From assembly GCA_001972305.1 (NCBI GenBank), contig BDDD01005663.1, positions 10,868-74,867 on the forward strand: a stretch of DNA of 64,000 bases, read 5' to 3'. The notes under the pieces are model-generated. The model saw nothing but the letters and a program-made list of their open reading frames with translations. It was not told the DNA's origin and searched no databases. A program made the position numbers and the translations under genes. This DNA is from Cephalotus follicularis (Eukaryota; Streptophyta; Magnoliopsida; Oxalidales; Cephalotaceae). Position 1 is the first letter of the stretch; each line of letters begins with the position of its first letter. Shown one piece after another: positions 1 to 10,839 of the stretch.

Positions 1-960
1 AATGCTGCAAGTCGACTGCATCTTCAACCTAAACCCAGAATCTGCAGAAACAGCATACCAGTCGACTGCCAGGAAATTACAGTCGACTGCCACCAATTCC
101 AGTCGACTGCTAGGCGATTCCAGCCGACTGCCAGGGATTCCAGCCGACTGCCTTCAATTGTGCAGAATCTGGCAGTAGGTTTTGTGACATCGAAAATAGC
201 CTCAACAGCTGACTGAAGCAGGGGATCAGCCGACTGCCGAGCACTCCAGCCGACTGCCTACAGTGTCCAGCCGACTGCCCACTCCCAACGGCTATATTCA
301 AAGAAACGCGCCATCAATCCAGCCAGCTGCCGTCCAAATCCAGCCGACTGGATTTGTATTAGAAGGTTAAAAATAGATCCGTTGGAGGCTTAACTATTTA
401 AGGAAATTTGGAGCTCTTAGAGGGTTGATCAAGCATTCAAGTGCCATACAATCTCAAGCTATCTCAAGTTCAATACCTAGCATTCAATCAATCACAAGAG
501 ATCAATTCAAAGCAAACACCTACACATTACAAAGCCTTGTTCTTTACATTCCATATTTATTACAAGCTTTGTTTTAGAATTGTGCTTCATTGTAAACAAA
601 TTCTCTACGAATTTGTAAACACTTAAACATTTACTTCATTCATACAAGAGAGGTTGTCTCTTGTATTGCTCGGTTAGAGCAAATTGTAATTTCGCTTGGT
701 TGGAGCGAAAGTTTGTTGGAGCTCGGTTGGAGTTCCAAGCCCGGATTGGGGCATCACTAGTGAATACTCAAGGGGAGGCCTTGGGGAGTGGACGTAGGCG
801 GTTTGCCAAACCACTATACATCCGTTTGCACTTTCTAAACCCTACACTCTTTATATTTCCGCAAATTGTGTGTTTGTGTTTGAGCAATTTATTTAATTGG
901 TGGTATATTTGCTAGATTAATTTTTATAAGTCTATTCACCCCCCCTCTAGACTTCCAACA
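1..960 (+). mobile_element. 3' portion of an LTR (start lies outside the window)
   Basis: The segment ends in CCAACA at 960, directly after a C-run (939-945). A conserved block GTGGACGTAGGC (788-799) is followed by AACCACTAT. Related blocks recur in the small LTRs at 53742-54240 (reverse) and 57020-57453, so this is probably the same broad LTR type. Bases 1-350 hold a 20-21-bp phased GTCGAC/GCCGAC array. No primer site or polyprotein follows 960, so it is a solo or truncated LTR. ORFs inside are short and without domains. The superfamily is not certain. Confidence 0.6.
11..350. repeat. 21-bp phased GTCGAC-core array (CAGTCGACTG dialect)
   Basis: Cores of the form G[TC]CGACTG or close variants start at 11, 61, 82, 102, 123, 143, 208, 229, 249, 270, 322 and 343. 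Within runs the steps are 20 or 21 bp; bases between cores differ from unit to unit. It lies in the LTR segment 1-960. Function unknown. Confidence 0.85.
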
Positions 961-1017
961 ATTACATTCAAAATTGAGGCCTTAACAGGACTTATATCAG
1001 AAATTTTACCCAGGACA

Positions 1018-1110
1018 GTCGGCTGTTTTCAAGAATAGCCGACTGCCTTAGTTGAGTAGTCGACTGGATAGGGTTGAGTAGTCGACTGCCATGAAGAGCA
1101 GTCGACTGCT
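1018..1110. repeat. Phased GTCGAC-core array, distal
   Basis: Cores start at 1018, 1038, 1059, 1081 and 1101 (steps 20, 21, 22, 20), lying about 1.35-1.44 kb from the LTR start at 2457. This corresponds roughly to the second, inner array of LTR S2. Confidence 0.85.
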
Positions 1111-2161
1111 TCTACCCAGAAAATGCAGGCAGTAGCAGTTTACAATTTTCAATCTATAATACCAATCCAATCAAACATGCAATAATGCAGAAAAGTAAAC
1201 ATACATGATATGCATGCTCATATCTTCCAAAACATATCGTTACCCCTACCTCAATAGCTTATCCCAAGATCAATTGGAATGATCTTTCTCTTTGAGTTCC
1301 CAAAGCCCTTTCACCAAGAATCTCTTAATTCCAGCAGGTTCAATCTATGCATGCACGTTGTTCAGTTATTAACCAGGAGGTATAACTAAACTATCCAGCT
1401 ACAATTACTACTTCAACAGTAGCCTATTACCAATTCCTTAATCTTTAACTTCCATTTACCACTTTCTCTTTGGAACTCTATGTCAAGTATATTTCAACTC
1501 AAATTCCTTGATCTCACGTTTTGACAGAAGGTGTGTATGTGTACACTTAGGGAATCAGTCAGCTTACATTATGAAATTAACAACAACTGTAGTTCAATTA
1601 GAGTTGTTAAGATTCTCTAAGCTTGTGTCCATATTTTACTCCCTTTCATTATCATTTCAATTCCATTCTAGAACTTTGAATCCTTTGCCATGTCAACAAA
1701 AGATAACTAACCTTCCTAGTTACATCATTAACGTTACTACCTAAGCAGGGAGTTCAAATTTTGGAACTTACCAGGAAGAATCCAAGTCAAGTCTCCTTCC
1801 TTGAGCTCCCCAAAATCCTTCCAACGCAAGCCTTTACCAATTCTAGCAATCTCCTCAATTTAGTGTCTCTAACACTCACTCATAGCTCATGCACAGCTGA
1901 TATAGGGTCTCAAAGACTTTTGAATTCGTCAGATTCCTTCCCTCAGTCACATGCACTTCTCTTCCTCTCTTCTTTCTATCTCTTCCCACCTTTCTCTTCT
2001 TTCCATTCTGTTTTTGCAGGTTGCAGGAGGATAGAAGACATGCAAGCATGCCTTTTTGCATGCTCTGGCATCTCCTGTCTTGGGGGACACCTACACTCCA
2101 TGCAATCCTCCTTTGGTTCAGTCTCACAGGCATGCACAGACACCTGTTATGTACCGATCCA

Positions 2162-2288
2162 GTCGACTGGATGCATTGGCCAGTTGACTGTCCAAAGCAC
2201 GCATCAGGCAGTCGACTGCTCCCCTGTGATAGTCGGCTGCCCCTTCATAAACCAGGCAATCGACTTCCTCCCTGTGGCATTCGGCTGT
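2162..2288. repeat. Phased GTCGAC-core array, proximal
   Basis: Cores start at 2162, 2183, 2211, 2232, 2259 and 2279 (steps 21, 28, 21, 27, 20). The array is about 170-300 bp from the LTR start at 2457, the position of the first array in the other gypsy LTRs here. Confidence 0.85.
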
Positions 2289-2457
2289 CACTGGTTGTTT
2301 TAGGGTTTCTTAAGTTTGATTTTCACCAAATTGCATCTCCATTCATCCCAAGCAATTACCAATCACAAATTATAATAATTGGACATTAAATTCAAATGAG
2401 TGCACATTTTATTAATCATTATTACAATGTACACGAATTGAATTTGCGGTTATTACA

Positions 2458-2713
2458 TACACACCCATTCGGAATAAACAGGCTCTCCTACTGGGGTGCT
2501 AGCCTCCATCACAAAAGGTAAGGGCTCAGGTTCTATATCCACATAACATATAAAATGCGATGCAATGTATAAGTGAGATGAACCCGAATCTATAAGAGTC
2601 CATGCCATGTGCTGAGAGATACAAATAGTACGCCATATAACTAAAGCAGAACCCGCTGCAGCTCTCTGGTCCATGGCGTATACCTTGCCATGCATTGTAG
2701 GCGTCAATCCCAT
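2458..2713 (-). pseudogene. G1 gypsy aspartic protease remnant
   Basis: The minus-strand frame carries LIDSGSSHLYIA, the D-S-G active-site region of a retropepsin-type protease, placed after gag as expected in Ty3/gypsy. The protease would cleave the Gag-Pol polyprotein inside the virus-like particle. The frame runs into the LTR that starts at 2457, and no reverse transcriptase follows, so G1 was interrupted here; the rest may lie left of the window. Confidence 0.75.
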
Positions 2714-2879
2714 GGGCTGTTTACCATGATCTCCCCTTACTGTAGAAGGCGCATTGGTTCTAGGACACCCTGATACTGCTTTCCAAGACCACGACCCTGC
2801 TGAAAACTGATACCCTAGTTCTATTGAGAACCTCCCTGAGATTGACCCATACTCTGTCCTTGCTGATTCCCTGCACCAA

Positions 2880-3273
2880 ACCTGTCACGAGGGCAATCTC
2901 TAGCTATGTGGTCCGAAACTCCATAACCTATGCACTCATCGGCTTGTCACCAGCAATAATTAGATGTATGGTTAGTGCGTCGCCAATGCACGCACAAACC
3001 AAAAGGAGCCTGACTAGCACCATTGGAAACTCTAGAGAGACCTCCTTGTGAAGATGTCTACCTTTGCTCTCTTTGCCGTGAGCCCTGCCCTCTATGCCTC
3101 TGCTGTGAACCTTGAAACTGTCCCCTATACCCTGAAAAATCGGGTGGTTTACCAATACTCTGAGGTGGACCACCCTGACTTGGGACACTGTTCCCTGATC
3201 TTTGGGACTTGTTACTGCTCCCAGAACTCCTCCCTGATTGCCAATATTAAGAAGCAGGTCTACTGCTACCAGC
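2880..3273 (-). pseudogene. G1 gag C-terminus with two damaged zinc knuckles
   Basis: Minus-strand translation across several frames shows a Q/G/S-rich stretch and two CCHC-like knuckles, CVHWRRTNHTSNYC and CIGYGVSDHIARDC (the latter at 2888-2937). In both the second Cys is replaced (Trp, Tyr) while the first Cys, His and last Cys remain. Stops and frameshifts separate this part from the main gag frame at 3274-4098. Zinc knuckles normally bind the element RNA for packaging. Confidence 0.7.
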
Positions 3274-4098
3274 TTAAATCCTCAAGTTGCACAGTTCATC
3301 AGCCACATACTTAAGCTCTCTGGCTCTGCTAGCCATCTCAAAGAAAGATCTTAACCGTAGAGGCACTAACTTTTGTATGATATCATGTCTGAGCCCACTA
3401 AGGAACTTCTTGGCTTTTCTTGCCTCTGTTATGATCATGTGAGGAGTTATCCTCGCCAATTCAATAAACTTGGTTTCATACTGGGCCATAATGACGCTGC
3501 CTTGCACCTCCTTTCTATCAACTTCAGCCTTGAGAAAGTACTTCTCGTTGAACTCCGCAACAAACAAATCCAAAGACATCACTATTCCTGATTCTTCCCA
3601 GGAGGAATCTACCATTCTCCACCAATGCTCTGCCTCACCCTGTAGCATATAAGCAGCAAACATAATCTTTTGTAAGTTTGAACACTCCAAGACCCCAAAG
3701 ATTTTCTCTATTTGCATCAACCATCTCTTAGAGGCAACAACATATGAATCCCCTGTGAATGCTGGAGGATTTAACTGTAAGAACCTGATTAAAGGATCCT
3801 CCCTGCATGAAGAATGATCAACTAGTATCTCTACTGCTTCTGTATGTCCAGCTGCTCTAGTAGTTATGGCTTGATCTGATACAGCCACTTGGCGCTGTAA
3901 AAGTTCATTCAACTGCGCTATAGTGGCATACATCTCCCTTAAAAAATCCCTTGGCTCTTCTTGAGCAAGTGCAACAAATTCGGTATCTAGTGCCATATTA
4001 CTTTCCTCTGGTTCCTCCATACCCCTATTAGTCCTGGTACGTCTAGTCGACAGTTCACCTTTAGCTCTCCTTGTAGTTCCTCTACGTTGGCCTTCCAT
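3274..4098 (-). pseudogene. gag: G1 gypsy gag (capsid) ORF
   Basis: An open minus-strand frame (274 codons from the chosen Met) with the Retrotrans_gag signature: FTGDS near the N-terminal third, then MQIEKIF, GEAEHWWRMV and a C-terminal FLSGLRHDI...LVPLRLRSFFE region. I chose the Met at 4098 because the related gag of G4 starts MEGRRGG; an upstream in-frame Met at 4131 is possible. Gag forms the virus-like particle. The frame ends at 3274 before the zinc knuckles, so the gene is broken although this part is long and open. It is the best preserved gag of this family in the window. Confidence 0.8.
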
Positions 4099-4238
4099 AT
4101 CTACCTTATATAAGAGAAGAGGGTTAGACATCCACTTATCTTAACTATAATTCCAAAATAATTGTAACATAAAAATCTTATCCATAACACCTAATTCAAA
4201 TAGTCAATGATCCTATCCTAGCATAGAAAACATAGAGT

Positions 4239-4251
4239 GGCTCTGATACCA
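4239..4251 (-). promoter_or_regulatory. G1 primer-binding site (initiator Met-tRNA)
   Basis: Reverse complement reads TGGTATCAGAGCC, the usual plant initiator Met-tRNA match that primes minus-strand DNA synthesis. It is separated from the LTR edge (TG at 4258) by a few bases. Confidence 0.9.
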
Positions 4252-4257
4252 CTAAAC

Positions 4258-5279
4258 TGTCATGCCCCAAATCACGGAAGAACCCCTAAGCCTGACACGT
4301 GGCATACGATCCATACAATCCATCCATATCATTATAGCATACTATCCAAAATACGCTTTAAAATAAAACTTTAATACATAATTATGCATGCGGAAGATAA
4401 CCATTCAAAATCTCACGTGATTAAACCCAAATAATACATCACATTCCATACATGTGCGTAGCACTGTCACAAGCCGGCAGGTCAAAACAACTGAAGTACA
4501 TCAATTCATATACATTCCAAGTCTCATATAAGATAGATAAAACAAATACTGAACTGCCATCGAAAATCTACCCTGGATGTCTGATCCGTCTCACTTTGAA
4601 GCATCATCTGCACTCGGCCCTAGATGTTGTACCCATTTTGAGAATGGGTCAGCCAAAGACATCTACATAGGAAATACTATATGCAATGCAGTGAGCAGTT
4701 ATATACAGGTATATGCATGGCATGTGAAATGCATGAATGCCAATTATGGACAACGTTAGCACATCAACCATCCCTAAGCGGTGACATACTTAACGAGTCC
4801 TAACCATACCTTACCATCCATACACCCTAAGTCTACAGACACTCCATAAACGAAAACCATAGCCATCCATAGGTACAAACAATCCACAAGGTCTAAGTAT
4901 CACTTTGCCTCTTTGGCCCGAGATTGTACATCCATTGCCTATAAACTCTCTGTGTCATACCCATGTGGAATTGAGATAACACTGACCACATCAACACTCC
5001 CTTCATACTAGTCCCCTTAGGTTCCAGTCCCTAGTTCCTTTACCCTCCCTCAATGCTACTCCCATTAGGTTATAGCCCTTAGTACCTTAACCCCTCAATG
5101 CTAGTCCCCATAGGTTCTAGTCGTTAGTTTTCTCCCTGAATCATTCCCTAACCCTGCCCTTTCCTTTTAATCCCTTTTTAAGATACAATGTCCCCTTAAG
5201 TGAAATCACAATGTGGTGTCCCCCGTAGGTTCACTCCTAATGTGGTTCCCATAAGTTCATATAACTTCCATACTAAGTG
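4258..5279 (-). mobile_element. G1 5' LTR, partial (interrupted by copia B)
   Basis: On the + strand it begins TGTCATGCCCC next to the primer site. It resembles the G4 LTR (58294-59501) in reverse: the shared stretch around 5205-5235 (CACATTGTG / AGGTTCAC) matches 58645-58680. Copia B starts at 5280 after AAGTG, so the rest of this LTR should lie beyond the other end of B, which is not in the window. No gene inside. Confidence 0.8.
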
Positions 5280-7480
5280 TGTTGGAAAGATTGGCTCTAT
5301 AAGGGATGGAACATTTAGGGACATTAGGGTTTAAGGTAATAAACAAAAACTTTTTCATTCCTTTAAATGCCTAAGCAATGGCATACCTTAAAACTAAGTC
5401 CATAATTGTCCCATTATGCCCAAGGATCTCAAATTAGGGTTTCAACTGAACAAATTTATCATGCCAAGCAAGGTAGGGTTCAGGTGGAGCTAGGGTTTCA
5501 CTAATCCTAGCATAGGTCACTCCATAAATTGGCATTAGGATTACACACCAATACCCTAAAATCAATCCACCAAACCTGAAACCCTAAAGAGATATACAAC
5601 AACACAAAAAAAATTAGAAGAACGTGATTAGAATCAATTACCTAAATTTTTTGCTCCTCCACTTTTGTGTGTTCCCTCAAACTTGAGCTCCAAGTTTTTG
5701 TCTTCACAAAATATATTCAAGGACTCACGGCAAGTAGCAATTGTTAAGGCAGGAAGCTTGAAGTGCATGTCCTATACTACTCTTACACACAAGTAAAGAT
5801 AGGGTCCAAGATGGAAACTATCTCCGCCTATTATGCAGTTTGAAGGGTGAGAGATGATTGTTTTGTTCATGTCTTCTTAAGAGCTTCAAGCGCTATCAAA
5901 GTCCTTTGATAGATGATGAAGAAGATGTCTAGGAGAAGAAGAGAAAGAGCGAGCATTTGGACGGGGTTTCTTCGACTTGTGAGAATCAGGAGAGTTGTTA
6001 CTTAGTGTGTAAGATAAGTCAAGTTAAATATCTTCATAGCCTTAGGTATGATGATTGAGGTTTGACCTCTGCCTCTGAGGTCTAACGTTGACCTCCGAGG
6101 TTTGACTTCGAGGTCTGACCTCCGCTGCGAGGTCTACAGTCACATAATCCCATCCTTAAGCTCTATCTAAAAATGAATACCCAATGTATTCATATGTTTA
6201 AACAAACAACCATTCACACGGAACATTCTATTATGGTGATGCTTGGAATCACTTCTAAAGAAATGACATATGTCCAGCAAATAAAATGTTCACTAGTAAA
6301 GTAACATCTCCCAGATGCTAATCTCTCACTAAATCACATGTCTCCCACACACGTCAACCTGTTCCAAAATCATGTGGGACCCGAAAGTCCGGTTGGTTTC
6401 TGGTGCAATGATAAATTTCCCAAAACATCCCGGAGTTCTGGTACGACTATTCTTATAGTTCTGGTATGATATCCAATCATCCCCCGGATCCATGGACCAA
6501 AGTTCCAAGTTTATCATCCGTTAGCCGGTTAACCAGTACTTTATCCTGTCATCGGTTTATGTGTCATGTATCCTTCATCATACTTGGCTCCGATCGCGGA
6601 CTTGGGTCTGCATTAATCTCAACCATAGGTAATACAACGATAACCATAAATACATGTACGCACTGAGACTATCGGCAGACCTCCCTGGAAACACCTTTTC
6701 CAGTCTGCCTCTGCCTGGCCAGGTCTTCAAGTCTACAACGGACAAAGATTTTATAGAGCCGGTCACCCTCAATACAGGTGTGACGATCCCCTGTTGCACA
6801 CTCGCCCATACATCTCAATGTAGCTTCCACAAGGCCCAAAGACAACCCTTTTACCAGCTCATGTCTAGAACTGGGAAGGCAGAAATCAAGGCCAAGCGAT
6901 TACTACACAATGCATGCCAGCCGCTCACGTCTAAGGACACAACGCAAGTCACGTATGGCCTACTAGTCACCATTGACTACATACACTACCGAGATTATAG
7001 GAATCCTATTGACATAGGTATATATTGACCATCCAAAATAGGTTTCCTATGATGGGTTGGTTCAGTAGTCATGCTATCACAGTATGCCTCCTGCATTAGT
7101 TTAGGGTAAACCAAAATGGCAATGAGAGAATCCATCCTCCACATGACCCAAGAGCAAGCATAACATGGCAAGTCTATCCGGTTCATCAATTACCCTAAGA
7201 AAGTGATCCTATGACTTGGAGCGGGAATAAGGATCTCATTCTCATAACCTCCCAGGCACGAGATCCAACCCTTTATCGATAAGGCACTATATGTGTATTC
7301 AGTTAATGTCTTAATTAATCTGATTCCATAGTTATGGTTTCTGATATACATATAGTCATTGCCATTGTTAATTGTAATTTGCACTATAAAACATGAATGG
7401 AACTAAGAATGATATAAATCAAGAGTGTTTATATACACGTATGAAGCCACCTCGTGGCATGCAGGGACACCCCCATCTAA
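5280..7480 (-). mobile_element. Copia B 3' LTR
   Basis: About 2.2 kb. On the + strand it starts TGTTGGAAAGATTGG and ends near CATCTAAAA; the terminal TG on the minus strand has decayed to TT. Its start recurs at 25942-25977 and continues at 38831-39446, which defines the two LTRs of B. The 6350-7480 half resembles the copia A LTR in reverse (for example 6780-6960 against 8230-8410), so A and B are related families. Only short shadow ORFs inside. Confidence 0.8.
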
Positions 7481-7660
7481 AATTCTCCCACTTGGCCCTT
7501 AAGCCACGACGACCTATAGCCTAAGCCAATAGTACTTCTATGTCTCTTGAGTACTACACTGCTCATGGCTTTGGTCAGTGGGTCTGCTAGGTTTGCCTCC
7601 TTGGCAACTATCTATAGGGTACATCTCATCTGTCGATGATCTCTAAGATCAAGTGATATC
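7481..7660 (-). pseudogene. Copia B RNase H tail and polypurine tract
   Basis: The minus strand shows a degenerate end of copia RNase H (an LxxEIIDR-like segment, then an AxQTHxPKP remnant of the ADPLTKP end) and a purine-rich AAGTGGGAGAATT tract beside the LTR. Copia A inserted at 7660, and the rest of RNase H continues at 19991. Confidence 0.7.
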
Positions 7661-10323
7661 TGTTAGATTAGGGTGTCCGTGCAAGCCACGAGAAGGCTGC
7701 AGACATATGTTGTTGACATATGACACACTCTTGAATCATACATTCTTAGTTCCATTCATGTTTTATTGTGCTTTTTAAATAAAAGATTGGCATTTGGCTA
7801 TATGTATTATCCCATACCGTCTCAACGGATCAGTTGATCACCATGTCAACAAAATACACATATAGCGCCCTGTCCGTAAAGGGTTGGATCTCGTGCCTAA
7901 GAGGTTATGAGAATGAGATCCTTAATCCCTTGTGACAAAAGTTCCAAGTCATAGGTTCACTTTCTTTGGGCAATTGATGAACCGCAAAGACTTGTCGTGT
8001 TATGCTTGCTCTGAATGGTAAAGGAGGATGGATCATCTCATTGCCATTTGGGTTTTACCCTAAAGCTGATGCGGGGCAGAGGCATGACACTGAACTGACC
8101 CACCATAGATTATCTATTTGGAGAGTCAACACCTCTGTCAATAGAGTTCATATTGTCGTGGTAGTGCTTAGTCGAAGGTGACTAGTACAACACGTGTGAT
8201 TTACGTTGTATCGTTAGTTCTGAGCGGCTGGCATACGTTGTGTAGTAACTGTTTGGCTTTGATTTCTACCTTCCCCAGCACTAGCCACGTGCTGGCAAAA
8301 GGGTTATCTTTGGGCCTTGTGGGAGCTGCATTGAGATGTGTGGGCGAGTGCGCAAGATGGGATCTTCACACCCGTGTTGATGGTCATAGGCTCTATAACA
8401 TATGTGACCGTTGAAGACTTAAAGTCCTAGCCAGGCACTGGGAGATTGGGAACGAGAGGTTTCTGGGGATATCTCCCATAGTCTTAGTGCATTCATAGAA
8501 TTATAGTTATCGCACGTTTACCTATGGATGACATTTATCCAAACCCTAGTCCGCGGTCAGAGCCAAGATGATCAATGATACGTGGCACGTAAACCAATGA
8601 AAGTGATAAAGTACTGGGGAACCGGTTAACGAATGATAGACGTGGTACTTTTTGTTCCACGAATCCGGAGGTGATTATAGATCACACAAGGACTATTAGC
8701 TGGATAGTCATACCAGAACTTCAGGATGTTCTGAGGAATTTATCATCGTATCAGAAATCCACCGGGCTTTCCGGTCCCGCCTAATTATTGGAAAAGTGAC
8801 GCATGCTGCACACATGCTCGCTTGGTGGTAAATCTAGTTTTAACTAGTATATATTATTTTGACATTAGTGGTTTGTTTTTCGTTCCACTGATTGTCATCT
8901 TGATATATAAAGAGTTTTTAAACCCGGAGCATGATTTAATTTTAATTAAAGAGAGAAACATGTTTAATTAATTGAGAGAATTATTAAACATGTATGAGAA
9001 ACATGTTTAATTAATTGAGAGAATTATTAAACATGTGGGAGAAACAAAATTAAAATTGAAAGAGATTTTAATTAAAGGAGAAAGGAGAAACAAAATTTAA
9101 ATTGAAAGAGATTTTAATTAAAGGAGAAAAGAGAAATAAGAGAGAGAGAGACTTAATTTTAATTAAGTCAAAAATGCATTTGAAAAGTTTTTTTAATATC
9201 TCTCTCTTAATCTCTCTCACAATGTCTCCCTCACATTCTTTCCCAACGCATTCGTGCACCATAAGCCGAGGGTGAGACAACGCGTTCAACGCGTCATGCG
9301 CAGGGGGTGCGCGTTTCGCCCGGGAAAGACCACGGTGCTTCGCGCTGGTGACCGGGAGATGGCGGGCGTCCTTCCCTGGTAAGTCTCCTTCCCTCTCTCT
9401 CCCGTTTTCTCCCCCTTTCTCCCTGTTTCTCTCTGGCGGTAGAATCACGTTTCTACCGACGCTGCTTCCTCCAGCATCTCTTTTCCACTGCCGTTGATCA
9501 CAGTGGGTGGAGGCAATCCATGGCTCTATCCATTTTGATCTTTGTGTTGCGTTTCTCAGTCGTTTTTCGACTGTTTTGCGTTTGGTGAGTCAGCTGGGCT
9601 AGTTGACGCGTTGGGCTGCTGTGACTTGGCATTCCGCGCCAAGTCACACGAGTCTTGGGTTGGGGTGTGTCGGGCTGGTGTCGCTGAGCAGTTTGGAGGC
9701 TTGGCGGCCGCTGACGACGAACGGCGAGTCAACCCTGTGACTCACCGCCGGTAGTTTTCATCTTTCCAAGCTGAGTCTCGCTGAGTCTCGGCCACTGGTG
9801 CGTTCGTCGTGGTGTTGGCGTCCACATATGTCAAGGCCGTGCAATGACGAGTTGACCGAGACTCATTGAGTCCAAACTCAGTGAGTCACCACCGCTGTTC
9901 GTCATGTTCCGAGGATCTTTTTGTCCTGTCTCCGTCATCAACGGGTAGATCGGGGCTTCAGGAGTTCGTTGGTATCTTGGTTGAATTTTTCGTGGACTGG
10001 ACGGAATCTGGAAGTGGCGCCGGTGACCCGCAGTTGCTTCGGCAAGGGCGTAGCGGCATTGTGGTGGAGCCGCCAACATTGGTATCGTTGCTTCCCTTAT
10101 ACTTTTATGTTTACCGATGTGTGTTTGGTTTATCTTTATGTGCATGCTTGATATTTGTTTTTGGTTCAATTGTTAATTAAACGGTGATCTTAGGCCTTTC
10201 AATTTGGTAATAAGATGTCAATGTGGACCATGACTTCTAGTCTTGGTGTTTTTGAAAAATTAAAATTATACACACTTGTATCCTAAGACCAAATCGACCG
10301 GGAACCTCGACAGGTTTCCAACA
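7661..10323 (+). mobile_element. Copia A first LTR copy (full length)
   Basis: TGTTAGATTAGGG to TTTCCAACA, 2663 bp, colinear with the 3' LTR (17317-19990). The final ~450 bp (from about 9870) are clearly diverged from both the 3' LTR and the partial copy at 10840-12244, while 8832-9870 is nearly identical to 10840-11800. A tandem duplication of roughly 50 bp (around 8955-9050) and another (9060-9125) are shared with the 3' LTR but absent from the partial copy. An AT-rich stretch is followed by a GC-rich block from about 9240 containing a splice-donor-like GGTAAGT near 9379. ORFs at 9068-9448 (-) and 9542-9754 (+) are taken as LTR shadows. Confidence 0.88.
8904..8912 (+). promoter_or_regulatory. 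TATA-box candidate in copia A LTR, copy 1
   Basis: TATATAAAG, present in all three LTR copies in the same context. Position about 1.24 kb into the LTR. It could be the core promoter; there is no experimental support. Confidence 0.5.
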
Positions 10324-10839
10324 CCTTCTCCATGGTATGCACATATAGTGAATTACTTGGCTATTGGGAAGCTTCCTGATGGTTGGGGACAGCGAAAAAA
10401 AAACAGATTTTTCACTCTGCTTAAGTTCTACATTTGGGAGGATCCTGAATTATTTCGGTACTGTCCAGATCAGATTATCCGTCATTGTGTTCCAGAGAGT
10501 GAGTTCCATAATATTCTTACTTTGTGCCACTCTCTTGCGTGTGGAGGACATTTTAGTGGAAAGAAAACAACTACCAAAGTTTTGCAAAGCGGTTTCTATT
10601 GGCCTACATTGTTTAAATACGCCCATGATTTCTGCCGCACCTGTGTTAACTACCAAAAAGCAGGAAATATGTCTCGTAGAGACATGATGCCCTTTAGCCC
10701 TATTTTAGTTGCGGAGATATTCGATGTTTGGGGTATGGACTTTATGGGACCTTTTTCGTCGTCTTTTGGTTATGAGTATATTTTAGTTGCTGTGGATTAT
10801 GTGTCAAAATGGATAGAAGCTCATACCACTAGAACCAAT
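10324..10839 (+). pseudogene. Athila/Tat-type gypsy pol fragment (integrase N-terminus) trapped in copia LTR
   Basis: The frame is open from the preceding LTR (Met at 10276) to the stop at 10843-10845. It carries WYAHIVNYL, an integrase zinc region (CGGHFSG ... CVNYQKAG, with the second Cys of CxxC changed to Tyr), the [14 protein letters not shown] block including the first catalytic Asp, and [14 protein letters not shown]. That wording is characteristic of Athila/Tat gypsy elements as I know them. The rest of the integrase core (second Asp and Glu) is absent. The left edge coincides exactly with the end of a complete copia LTR; the right edge lies inside a second LTR copy. The fragment would not be functional as a protein. 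Confidence 0.88.

Larger units (their letters stand above)
961..2457 (-). mobile_element. Gypsy LTR, minus orientation, partly cut by the LTR at its left
   Basis: Read on the minus strand it begins TGTAATAACC at 2457 and matches the start of the G2 LTR (39447 onward), including the array and the following GGTGTCTGTGCATG segment. The left end is not resolved: the LTR ending at 960 interrupts or abuts it. It sits directly against the protease region of G1, so it probably inserted there. Arrays lie at 2162-2288 and 1018-1110. ORFs at 1508-1744 and 1761-2303 show no domain and are taken as chance. Confidence 0.7.

Noticed and set aside
11..350. CRISPR-like array (short palindromic repeats with variable spacers)
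   Set aside because: Repeat and spacer (about 10 bp each) are far too short, there are no cas genes, and the DNA is a plant retrotransposon nest.
1761..2303. 180-codon ORF
   Set aside because: Antisense within a gypsy LTR, runs through a GTCGAC array, no recognisable domain.
9068..9448. 126-codon minus-strand ORF repeated at 10972-11367 and partly at 18826-19155
   Set aside because: It lies within copies of the copia A LTR; the repetition reflects LTR duplication. The sequence is low in complexity and shows no domain.
9542..9754. 70-codon ORF identical at 11461-11673
   Set aside because: Same cause: duplicated LTR DNA. The version in the 3' LTR (19174-19434) is not conserved in frame at its ends.
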